A DNA stretch of 43,025 nucleotides, from assembly GCA_021324095.1 (NCBI GenBank), contig JAJPJT010000052.1, positions 1 through 43,025 on the forward strand. Reading direction: 5' to 3'. The position numbers were made by a program, and so were the translations under genes. This document shows positions 24,171 to 31,415 of the stretch, one piece after another. Below the pieces are notes generated by a model. The model searched no databases. It was not told the origin of the DNA and was given only the letters and a program-made list of their open reading frames with translations. This stretch comes from Gammaproteobacteria bacterium. Its GTDB lineage: Bacteria; Pseudomonadota; Gammaproteobacteria; Xanthomonadales; Rhodanobacteraceae. Within the stretch, counting starts at the first letter, position 1; each line of letters starts with the position of its first letter.

Positions 24171-24280
24171 GAAGAGACGAGGAACGAAGAGATCAGAAAA
24201 CGAAGAAACGAGAAGGCGGTGGCGCCCAGGCGGGTCTTCGTCTTTTCGTTCCAGCTCGCACAGCGGGCGATCGTCTCTTC
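24171..24280. repeat. long imperfect inverted repeat with purine/pyrimidine arms
   Basis: GAAGAGACGA (24171-24180) is exactly inverted as TCGTCTCTTC (24271-24280), and GGAACGAA (24181-24188) as TTCGTTCC near 24245-24252. The left arm is purine-rich and the right pyrimidine-rich. It occupies most of the gap between the DUF2007-like gene start and the tesB stop. It may act as a terminator for tesB or be a mobile palindrome. Confidence 0.55.
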
Positions 24281-24312
24281 GTCTGGCCGTTTGAGCGGAT
24301 AGCGAGTGTCAC

Positions 24313-25191
24313 TCAGGCGCGGCCCTCGATTTTGCGCAATCGCAGCAGTCCTTCCTGCGCGGTGGACGCGACCAGCTTGCCGGCGAGATCGAACATCTGT
24401 CCGCGCACCAGCCCGCGCGCGCCCTGCGCGGTCGGGCTTTCGCAGGAATACAACAGCCAGTCGTCGACCCGGAACGGGCGGTGGAACCACAGCGCGTGGT
24501 CCAGGCTCGCCATCTGCAGATTCGGCGTCAGGTACGACACGCCATGCGGCAGCAATGCGGTGCCGATCAGGTGGTAGTCCGATGCGTAAGCCAGCAGCGC
24601 GCGATGCAGAGCGTGCGTCGCGTCGATGCGCTGGCTGAGCCGGAACCAGATGTGCTGGTAGGCCGGGCGCTTTGCAGGGTGCAGTTCGTCACGCGGCCAT
24701 ACGAATCGATATTCGAAAGGTCCGTCGGTCGAGAGCCATCGCTGGAGCTTGGGCGGCAGCTTCGAGAGTTCCGCGGTCGGCAATGCGGTGGGGGGTGCGA
24801 GATCTTCCGGCCCCGGCACTTCCGGCATTCCGACCTGGTGCTCGAACCCGGGTTCGTCCACCTGGAACGAGACCGCGCAATTCAGGATGGGTTGACCGTG
24901 CTGGATCGCTTCGACGCGGCGTACGGAAAAACTGTGGCCGTCGCGGGCGCGATCGACGTGGTAGATGATCGGCGCCTCGACGTCACCTGCACGCAGGAAG
25001 TAAGCGTGCAGCGAATGCGCGGCGCGCGCGGGATCGACGGTCTGCTGCGCTGCGGAGAGCGCCTGGCCGAGTACCTGCCCGCCGAATACGTAGCGCGTGC
25101 CAATGTCGCGGCTCTGGCCGCGGAACAGGTTGTCTTCCAGGCGTTCCAGTTGCAGGAGTTCGATGAGTTCGGCGACGTGTGGCTGACCCAT
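24313..25191 (-). CDS. tesB: acyl-CoA thioesterase II
   Basis: A 292-residue double-hotdog thioesterase. LLQLERLEDNLFRGQSRD and YVFGGQVLGQALSAA are in the first hotdog. The second has YLTPNLQMASLDHALWFHRP and RGLVRGQMFD, ending GKLVASTAQEGLLR. The E. coli TesB triad (Asp, Thr/Ser, Gln) corresponds to D in SLDHA, a hydroxyl residue near YSCESP and Q in AQEG. It hydrolyses acyl-CoAs. Frame extends to 25389, but homology begins at ATG 25191. Confidence 0.95.
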   Translation of the reverse strand: MGQPHVAELIELLQLERLEDNLFRGQSRDIGTRYVFGGQVLGQALSAAQQTVDPARAAHSLHAYFLRAGDVEAPIIYHVDRARDGHSFSVRRVEAIQHGQPILNCAVSFQVDEPGFEHQVGMPEVPGPEDLAPPTALPTAELSKLPPKLQRWLSTDGPFEYRFVWPRDELHPAKRPAYQHIWFRLSQRIDATHALHRALLAYASDYHLIGTALLPHGVSYLTPNLQMASLDHALWFHRPFRVDDWLLYSCESPTAQGARGLVRGQMFDLAGKLVASTAQEGLLRLRKIEGRA

Positions 25192-25220
25192 GGCGGACGC
25201 GCGTGCAAAAAGACGCGGAA

Positions 25221-25799
25221 TTATAGCGACCGTGGCGACCCTGTCAGTCGGTGCAGCCCGCATGCGGTCAGCACGCGCGCCCATGGAAACATCGGCCCCG
25301 GATCGAGCTTGCGGCGGACCTGTCGCGTGGCGTCGTCGCTGGCGGCGACCATGGCCGCATCGAGTTCCTCGTGCCCGGCGATGCTGCACAGATTCGGCAG
25401 CATCGTGCGCAGGTGCGCGACCAAAGCCAGCAGCGCTTCGATCTGCGCCTCGGGATACGGCTCGGTCATGACCTGCCTGCGCGAATCGAACCAGTCGGGC
25501 CAGCGGCCCGTGTTGACCAGCTCGATGCCGATCGAGTGTTCGTTGCAGTCGCGGACGTGATGGGCCACGCGATCGTCGGGCACGTAGCGCAACACGGTCC
25601 CGTCACGGTCGACGTAATAGTGCCCGCTGTTGCCGGTGCCACTCGGATGCACGCGGCGTTCGCCGTACGCGCGTGCCGTCGCCAGGTCTGGCAGTTCCGT
25701 GCAATGGATCACGACCAGATCGATGGCTTGTAGCGGTCGCCGCTCCAAGCGTTCGACGTAGGGTAGCGGCTGGTCGCGGATCGCGATCGGAAGTTCCAT
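25221..25799 (-). CDS. N-acetylmuramoyl-L-alanine amidase (AmpD/Amidase_2 type)
   Basis: A 192-residue zinc amidase. Likely zinc ligands are H32 (VVIHCTE), H143 (IAGHEELD) and D166 (KLDPGPMFPW), with E93 (SIGIELVN) as the catalytic-region glutamate. GNSGHYYVDRDGTVLRYV is the substrate-groove loop. It cleaves between MurNAc and L-Ala. There is no signal peptide at ATG 25799, which points to a cytoplasmic anhydro-muropeptide recycling role (AmpD), although the exact subfamily is uncertain. It is divergent from the alpha/beta hydrolase gene. Confidence 0.88.
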   Translation of the reverse strand: MELPIAIRDQPLPYVERLERRPLQAIDLVVIHCTELPDLATARAYGERRVHPSGTGNSGHYYVDRDGTVLRYVPDDRVAHHVRDCNEHSIGIELVNTGRWPDWFDSRRQVMTEPYPEAQIEALLALVAHLRTMLPNLCSIAGHEELDAAMVAASDDATRQVRRKLDPGPMFPWARVLTACGLHRLTGSPRSL

Positions 25800-25882
25800 C
25801 CTGAAAGTGTTGCATGAAATGCCATGGAACCGCGGACCGCCTGCTACGCTTCCCCTCATCCCTCGCCCCTCGCTCCTCTTGC

Positions 25883-26404
25883 ATGCCCGGCCACGTCATT
25901 CTTTCGCACGGTTCCGACAGCGGTCCGGACGCCACCAAGGTCAGCGCGCTCGCGCGGGTGGCCGAAGCGCTCGGCTGGATTACGTACAGACCCGATTACC
26001 GCGAGGATGACGTGCTTGGCTACGCGGGCTGCGTATCGCCGCGCATCGCGCGACTGGCCGCGGCCGTGCGGGACGCGCCACGCCCGCGCGTGCTGGTGGG
26101 TTCCAGCATGGGGGCATTCGTGTCCGGATTGGCGTCGTTGCGGGTGCCGTGCGACGGCTTGTTCCTGATCGCGCTGCCGATCGCGATCCCCGGCTGCCCC
26201 GAACCCTTCGATGCGGCACCTGGCATGCCGGCGGTGCTGGTCCACGGCTATCGCGACGATCTGTGTCCGGTCGAAGCGGCCGTTGCTTTCGCACGCGAAC
26301 GTGGCATGTCCGCATTGCTGCTCGACGACGATCACCGGCTCGCCAATCACGTGGGCCTGCTCGAACGGCAATTCGGGTTGTTCCTGCAGTCGCTGGCGGC
26401 CTGA
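25883..26404 (+). CDS. alpha/beta-hydrolase family protein
   Basis: A 173-residue small hydrolase. The nucleophile elbow is GSSMG (73-77) with S75, the acid is D125 or D126 in HGYRDDLCP, and the base is H151 in DDDHRL. The oxyanion loop is LSHGSDSGPD. The compact form resembles YqiA/YcjY-type or dienelactone-like esterases; the substrate is unknown. ATG 25883 was chosen because homology starts there. rlmKL starts 3 bases after the stop. Confidence 0.8.
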   Translation: MPGHVILSHGSDSGPDATKVSALARVAEALGWITYRPDYREDDVLGYAGCVSPRIARLAAAVRDAPRPRVLVGSSMGAFVSGLASLRVPCDGLFLIALPIAIPGCPEPFDAAPGMPAVLVHGYRDDLCPVEAAVAFARERGMSALLLDDDHRLANHVGLLERQFGLFLQSLAA

Positions 26405-26407
26405 TCC

Positions 26408-28576
26408 GTGGCCGCATTCTTCGCCACTTGCCCCAAGGGCCTCGAATACCTGCTGCGCGATGAACTTGCGGCGCTGGGTGCCGATGCACATGAAATGCTT
26501 GCCGGCGTGCGCTGCGATGGCGACCTCGAATGCATGTACCGCGCCTGCCTCGAGTCGCGGCTCGCCAGCAGAATCCTTTTGCCGCTTGCCGACTTCGAAG
26601 CCACGGACGCCGACGCGCTGTACGCGGGCGTGTACGGCGTCGACTGGAACGAACATTTCGCGCCTGACGCCACCCTCGCGATCGATGCAAGCGGCAGCAG
26701 CGGTGCGCTCACGCATTCCGGTTTCGCGGCCCAGAAAATGAAGGACGCGATCGCCGATCAATGCCGCGAGCGCTTCACTGTGCGTCCGACGATACGAATG
26801 GAGCGTCCGGACGTGCGCCTGAACCTGCGCCTGCACAGGGGGCGCGCAATCGTGTCGTTGGATCTTTCGGGCGAGCCGCTGCACCGGCGCGGCTGGCGGC
26901 GCGGGCAGGGCGAGGCCCCGCTCAAGGAAAACCTGGCCTGTGCGATGCTGCTGCGCGCGCGCTGGCCGGAACTCTACGCACACGGCGGCGCGCTGGTCGA
27001 TCCGATGTGCGGGTCCGGGACGCTGCTCATCGAAGGCGCATGGCTCGCGGCCGGCGTGGCGCCGGGTTTGCAGCGCGGATATTTCGGATTCCTCGGCTGG
27101 CGCGGGCACGATGCGGCGCTATGGCAGCGGTTGCGGGATGCGGCGCAGGAACGGGCCACGGAAGGCTTGCGCGCGCTGCGGCCGTGCTTCTTCGGCAGCG
27201 ACAACGATCCGCGGATGATAGCCATCGCCACGCATAACCTGCAGACGGCCGGCGTCGCGGGATTCATCAGTCTCGACAAGCGTTCGGCCGAACACCTGGA
27301 AGCACCTCCAGGTTTCGCAACGGGCCTCGTCATCACCAATCCACCCTATGGCGAGCGCATGGGCGACGTCGCAACCCTGCCGGCGCTGTACGAGGCACTG
27401 GGCGAACGCTTGCGCGTCGGATTCACCGGTTGGCGGGTCGCGGTGTTGACCAGTGAACCCGGGCTTGAAAGTGCGCTCGGCCTGCGCGCCGACAAGCATT
27501 ACGTGTTGTTCAATGGCGTGATCGAATGCCGGCTCGGACTGTTCGACATTCGCGCGCCCGCCGCCCGCGACACAGCCCCTTTGTCGCCGGGCGCCGCGAT
27601 GGTTGCCAACCGCATCCGCAAGAATCTGCGCAACCTGCGGAAGCCGTTGGCGCGCAGCGGCGTCAGTTGCTTCCGCGCCTATGATGCGGACTTGCCCGAA
27701 TACGCCGCCGCGGTCGACGTGTACCGCGGTTGGCCTGAGGGATCGCCCGGTGTCGGCGGTGATGCGTCCGCACAGACTTGGCTGCACGTGCAGGAATACG
27801 CGCCGCCTGCCAGCGTCGATCCGGAGGCCGCGCGTGTCCGCTGGCGGGATCTGCTGCGCGCCGCCCGCGAGGCCATGGATGTGCCGCGCGAACGTCTCGT
27901 GACCAAGACCCGCGCACGTGGCAAGGGCGGCAGCAAATACGGACGTTTTGCCGCGCGCGACGAATTCCTGGTGGTGGAAGAGGGCGGGCTGCGGCTTCTC
28001 GTGAACCTGCACGATCGGCTGGACACAGGTTTGTTCCTGGATCATCGCCTTGTGCGCGCCCGCGTGCGGGAGTTCGCAAAAGGCCGCGACGTGCTCAACC
28101 TGTTCGCCTACACCGGCACCGCCAGCGTGTATGCGGCTGCAGGCGGTGCGCGCAGCACCACCAGCGTCGACCTGTCGCGGGTGTACCTGGAATGGGCCTC
28201 GCGGAACCTGGCGTTGAACGGGTTCACCGGCACCGCGCACCGACTGGCACAGGCCGACGCCCTGGCATTCCTCGACGCAGACCGCGCGCGCTACGGGCTG
28301 ATCTACGTCGATCCGCCCACCTTTTCCAATTCGAAACGCACGAGCGATTTCGACGTCCAGCGCGATCACATCGAATTGCTGGAAGCCTGTGGACGGCGCC
28401 TGCGCGACGAGGGCGTCATCGTGTTCTCGAACAATTTCCGGGGCTTCGCGATGGATGCGGATGCACTGTCGCGCACGTTCACGATCGAGGACATCGGCAA
28501 GGCCAGCATTCCCCCGGATTTTGCCCGGAGGCCGCGCATCCACGGCTGCTGGTTGCTTAGGAAACACTTAGCGTGA
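26408..28576 (+). CDS. rlmKL: bifunctional 23S rRNA methyltransferase RlmK/RlmL
   Basis: A 722-residue fusion, the normal gammaproteobacterial form. The first half (THUMP, then the N6AMT-like fold) has PMCGSGTLLIEGAW and TNPPYGERMG (about 310), which makes m2G2445 (RlmL). The second half has the SAM fold DVLNLFAYTGTASVYAAAGG and YVDPPTFSNSKR (about 633), which makes m7G2069 (RlmK). Start is GTG 26408, three bases after the hydrolase stop, so the pair is probably cotranscribed. Confidence 0.96.
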   Translation: MAAFFATCPKGLEYLLRDELAALGADAHEMLAGVRCDGDLECMYRACLESRLASRILLPLADFEATDADALYAGVYGVDWNEHFAPDATLAIDASGSSGALTHSGFAAQKMKDAIADQCRERFTVRPTIRMERPDVRLNLRLHRGRAIVSLDLSGEPLHRRGWRRGQGEAPLKENLACAMLLRARWPELYAHGGALVDPMCGSGTLLIEGAWLAAGVAPGLQRGYFGFLGWRGHDAALWQRLRDAAQERATEGLRALRPCFFGSDNDPRMIAIATHNLQTAGVAGFISLDKRSAEHLEAPPGFATGLVITNPPYGERMGDVATLPALYEALGERLRVGFTGWRVAVLTSEPGLESALGLRADKHYVLFNGVIECRLGLFDIRAPAARDTAPLSPGAAMVANRIRKNLRNLRKPLARSGVSCFRAYDADLPEYAAAVDVYRGWPEGSPGVGGDASAQTWLHVQEYAPPASVDPEAARVRWRDLLRAAREAMDVPRERLVTKTRARGKGGSKYGRFAARDEFLVVEEGGLRLLVNLHDRLDTGLFLDHRLVRARVREFAKGRDVLNLFAYTGTASVYAAAGGARSTTSVDLSRVYLEWASRNLALNGFTGTAHRLAQADALAFLDADRARYGLIYVDPPTFSNSKRTSDFDVQRDHIELLEACGRRLRDEGVIVFSNNFRGFAMDADALSRTFTIEDIGKASIPPDFARRPRIHGCWLLRKHLA

Positions 28577-28660
28577 ACAAGGAGTTGCGCGATCATTTTC
28601 AGGAGTGATTCAGTGCCGCAGCGCAAGCATGCATTCGGCAATCGAAGACGGAGGCAAACC

Positions 28661-29044
28661 ATGAAGGTTCGTGCATTCACCCGCTACGCAGGCGCCGCCG
28701 TCGCGATGGTGGCTGCCTCGATGTTCATTGTGCCGATGGCGTCCGCACACGTTCACATCGGTGTCGGCATTTTCGTCCCGGGTGTCACGGTCGGGGTTGG
28801 CAACTGCTGGCGATGCGGTTACTGGGCTGCGCCGCCGGTGTATTACACGCCGGCCTATCCGGCGCCCGTGTATTACCCGGCGCCGGGCTACTATGCGCCG
28901 CCACCGGTGTATTACGGCTACAGCTATGGTTACTACGCTCCGTATTATCCGCACTACTACCACCGCGACCGCTACTACGGCCACGGTTACTATCACGGCC
29001 GCGGGTACTACCACGGCGGCTACTACCATCACGACCGCCACTGA
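28661..29044 (+). CDS. secreted Tyr/Pro/His-rich low-complexity protein
   Basis: A 127-residue protein. The signal peptide runs MKVRAF to MASA and is cut before HVHIGVGIFVPG. After a short conserved-looking block with NCWRCGYW, the rest is low complexity: repeated PVYY/PAY units, then YGHGYYHGRGYYHGGYYHH at the end. The His and Tyr clusters could bind metals or form a cross-linked coat, but no known family motif supports a specific role. GGAGG lies six bases before ATG 28661. It is preceded by rlmKL and has no partner gene. Confidence 0.75.
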   Translation: MKVRAFTRYAGAAVAMVAASMFIVPMASAHVHIGVGIFVPGVTVGVGNCWRCGYWAAPPVYYTPAYPAPVYYPAPGYYAPPPVYYGYSYGYYAPYYPHYYHRDRYYGHGYYHGRGYYHGGYYHHDRH

Positions 29045-29111
29045 TCGCACCGGAGGCATCAGGGATGGGTTTACGGATTTCGTACTCGCGGTGTGCTAGA
29101 ACACGCGACCA

Positions 29112-29783
29112 ATGAGCCCACGATCCGACCCATCCCTGAATGAGCACCATGGCGGCGAAGCCGCGATCGATCTGCATTCGATCCGCACATTTTTGCGGCA
29201 GTGGGTGCGCGATCCGGTCAAAACGGCGTCGGTAACACCTTCAGGCCGGCAATTGACGCGGCTGATGGCCGCACAATTGCCGCGTGGGTGTTCGCGTGTC
29301 GTGGAAGTCGGCGGGGGAACCGGGGTGTTCACCCGCGCCCTGCTGGATGCGGGTGTCGCGCGGTCGCAGTTGCTGGTCGTCGAGATCAATCCGCATCTGG
29401 CGGATTTTCTGCGTGACCGATTTCCCGGCGTCGCGGTCGCGTGTGCGGATGCGCGCCATCTCGACGTGCTGGCGGAGGAACGCGGACTCCTCACGGGCGG
29501 CAAGCTCGATGCCGTGGTCAGCGGGCTCGGGATGTTGTCGATGAGCAGCCGGATGCGCTGCGAGATCCTGCGCGCGGCATTCGCTGCCCTGGGCGACCAC
29601 GGCTGCTTCATCCAGTTCACCTATGGGCCGTTCAGCCCGGTGCGCCGGCGGGAGCGCGAGGAACTGGGTTTGCGCATGCGTCGTGCGGGATTCGCGCCGC
29701 GCAATCTTCCACCCGCGACGGTCTACGTTTATCAACGCTTGCGCTCGCAACAGATTGCCAGCGTCCGCCAGATGCGCGGTTGA
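29112..29783 (+). CDS. PmtA-like phospholipid N-methyltransferase family protein
   Basis: A 223-residue SAM methyltransferase. RDPVKTASVTPSGRQLTRLM near residue 33 matches the N-terminal block of rRNA-dimethylase-like phospholipid methyltransferases. VVEVGGGTGVFTRAL is SAM motif I, VVEINPHLADFLRDRFP is motif II and DAVVSGLGMLSMS is motif IV. QFTYGPFSPVRRR and a basic C-terminus follow. In the family it methylates phosphatidylethanolamine, but several relatives are of unproven function. It is convergent with the acetyltransferase gene, 7 bases apart. Confidence 0.8.
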   Translation: MSPRSDPSLNEHHGGEAAIDLHSIRTFLRQWVRDPVKTASVTPSGRQLTRLMAAQLPRGCSRVVEVGGGTGVFTRALLDAGVARSQLLVVEINPHLADFLRDRFPGVAVACADARHLDVLAEERGLLTGGKLDAVVSGLGMLSMSSRMRCEILRAAFAALGDHGCFIQFTYGPFSPVRRREREELGLRMRRAGFAPRNLPPATVYVYQRLRSQQIASVRQMRG

Positions 29784-29790
29784 AAGCCGG

Positions 29791-30267
29791 TCAGGCGAGT
29801 TCCAGCGAATAGTGCCGCGTGCCCGTTTCGTGGGCGTAGCCCAGTGACTCGTAGAGTGCCTGTGCCGAACGATTGTCCTCGGCCGTCTCCAGCACCAGAC
29901 GCAAGGCGCCGGTGTCCATCGCAAACGCGCGCGCCAGACCCATCAGGGCACGGGCGACCCCACGTCGCCTGGCTCCAGGTGCCACGAACAGATCGTTGAG
30001 AATCCAGATTCGGTGGGCCGACACCGATGAGAACGAAGGGTAGAGCTGCGTAAACCCGATCGCTTCGCCGTTTGCGGCGTCGCGCGCAATGAAGATGATC
30101 GACTCGTTACCTTGCAGTCGCTCGAGCAGGAATGCGCGCGCGACCGCCGGGTCCGATGCTTGCCTGTAGAAGACGCGATAGGCGTCGAACAGGACCGCCA
30201 GTTCGTCCAGGTCGTCGAGGGTCGCTCGTACCGTTTTGATCGATGCATCACGAGTGTGTTCGGGCAT
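29791..30267 (-). CDS. GNAT family N-acetyltransferase
   Basis: A 158-residue acetyltransferase. The N-terminal strand-helix is VRATLDDLDELAVLFDAYRVFY. Motif A is WILNDLFVAPGARRRGVARALM, with the RRRGVA acetyl-CoA loop, and RLVLETAEDNRSAQALYESLGY is motif B. The Y-E-S-L-G-Y end is typical. The acceptor is unknown. I start at ATG 30267; the in-frame extension to 30327 reads through the strong hairpin at 30314-30339. Confidence 0.88.
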   Translation of the reverse strand: MPEHTRDASIKTVRATLDDLDELAVLFDAYRVFYRQASDPAVARAFLLERLQGNESIIFIARDAANGEAIGFTQLYPSFSSVSAHRIWILNDLFVAPGARRRGVARALMGLARAFAMDTGALRLVLETAEDNRSAQALYESLGYAHETGTRHYSLELA

Positions 30268-30313
30268 GCAACCTGACGCCGGCAACGGGAATCCAGCATC
30301 ATGCCCAAACGTT

Positions 30314-30339
30314 GCGCGGCCGCGCAAGCGCGGCCGCGC
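30314..30339 (-). terminator. strong GC hairpin after the EF-hand gene
   Basis: GCGCGGCCGCGC (30314-30325) and its identical, self-complementary copy (30328-30339) form a 12-bp stem with an AA loop. It lies 9 bases after the stop of the EF-hand gene on the minus strand. No U-run follows, so termination is likely but not certain. Confidence 0.55.
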
Positions 30340-30348
30340 GGCGGGTCC

Positions 30349-30855
30349 TCAAGGTGAACTGCCTTGGGTGCTCACCCATTTCCTGTATTGCGCCTTGCTG
30401 ATGCACTTGCCCTGGTTGCTGGCGAACAGGAAGTCGCTGTCCAGCGGCGGGTACGCCTGCGCTTCGGATTCGCTGATGCAGCCGTTGTGGTTGGTGTCCA
30501 GCGAACCGAACGACGGCGGCGGCCCATAATTCTGCACCTGGGCCGGCATGCCGGCATTGACGGTCAAGGTTCCGCCATTGCTGTCGGGCAGTGGGTATTG
30601 CGCGCTGGACTCCGTGCCCTGGTAGAACTGTCCGGTCTGTTGTTCGCCCGACGGATTCGCGGTCGCCGCGGTCGTTGCCGGGGCAGGTGCGGCCGGAGCG
30701 GGGGGCGGGGGAGGCGTGGGAGGAGCCGGCTGTTGCGGCGGCGGTGGTGGGGGCGGGGGCGGCGTCTGCTGCGCCACGGCGATCGACGCGGTGCCGAACA
30801 ACGCCAGCGCGACTGCGCACACCAGGGACAAATGCTTCGAGTGTCGTTGGATCAT
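30349..30855 (-). CDS. secreted proline-rich protein with EF-hand
   Basis: A 168-residue protein. A signal peptide (SLVCAVALALFGTASIAVAQQ) is followed by a run of prolines (about 32-60) and an Ala-rich stretch. The C-terminal part has one canonical EF-hand loop, DTNHNGCISESE, and a degenerate second one (NQGKCISKAQYRKW) that lacks the first acidic residue. The first loop could bind calcium. The Pro tract probably spans the envelope or the cell wall. No family with a known function is recognised. Confidence 0.75.
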   Translation of the reverse strand: MIQRHSKHLSLVCAVALALFGTASIAVAQQTPPPPPPPPPQQPAPPTPPPPPAPAAPAPATTAATANPSGEQQTGQFYQGTESSAQYPLPDSNGGTLTVNAGMPAQVQNYGPPPSFGSLDTNHNGCISESEAQAYPPLDSDFLFASNQGKCISKAQYRKWVSTQGSSP

Positions 30856-30983
30856 GCTGGCTCCTTTGCGCTGGGCAGGTGTGTTCGACCGACAAACGCT
30901 AGACCCCGATCATCGCTGCCGGTTCGTCAAGGTTTCGTCACGGGAAGCCGGGCAATCAGCCGGCGTTTAGACCGGGCGCGCCT

Positions 30984-31367
30984 TCACCGGCCTTGCATCA
31001 GCACCTGATGCGCAACGTACGCGATCAGGAACACGCCGAGGCAGATCAGCATCAGCGCGAGCAGCGCGTCTCCGAGCGCGTTGCCGTACCCGCATGGCTC
31101 GTCGGCGCTGATCGACTTGCGATGATGCATGTAGCGCAGCGTCGCCGTGAAGATCATGGCCACCGAGCACACGATCAGCGCCAAGCCCACCACTTCCGCC
31201 GTGTGCGAATGATGTTGCGTACCCGGAGTGGCGCGTCCGCTCAGGTAGGCGAGGAACAGGTCGAAGCGTTCGATCACGAAACCGAACGCCATGATGGCGA
31301 TCGCCGTGCGCACCCATGCCAGAAAGGTGCGTTCGTTGGCGGCATGGTCGGAGAAGCGGGGAATCAT
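30984..31367 (-). CDS. DUF202 (YidH-like) membrane protein
   Basis: A 127-residue protein with three membrane segments. The DUF202 signature NERTFLAWVRTAIAIMAFGF starts it, and the last helix has LMLICLGVFLIAYVAH. The loop between helices 1 and 2 is His-rich (TQHHSHT). The family has no established function. It lies between mfd and the EF-hand gene, all on the minus strand, with 128 bases upstream of the EF-hand gene. Confidence 0.85.
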   Translation of the reverse strand: MIPRFSDHAANERTFLAWVRTAIAIMAFGFVIERFDLFLAYLSGRATPGTQHHSHTAEVVGLALIVCSVAMIFTATLRYMHHRKSISADEPCGYGNALGDALLALMLICLGVFLIAYVAHQVLMQGR

Positions 31368-31415
31368 CGCGCGCCCTCTGCCTGACGTGCCAAGTATACG
31401 TCGAGGTTTTGACGA

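Noticed and set aside
25192..25389. N-terminal extension of TesB
   Set aside because: It is His/Arg-rich shadow sequence; the family start matches ATG 25191.
27119..28567. 482-codon minus-strand frame
   Set aside because: Antisense to rlmKL with no family resemblance.
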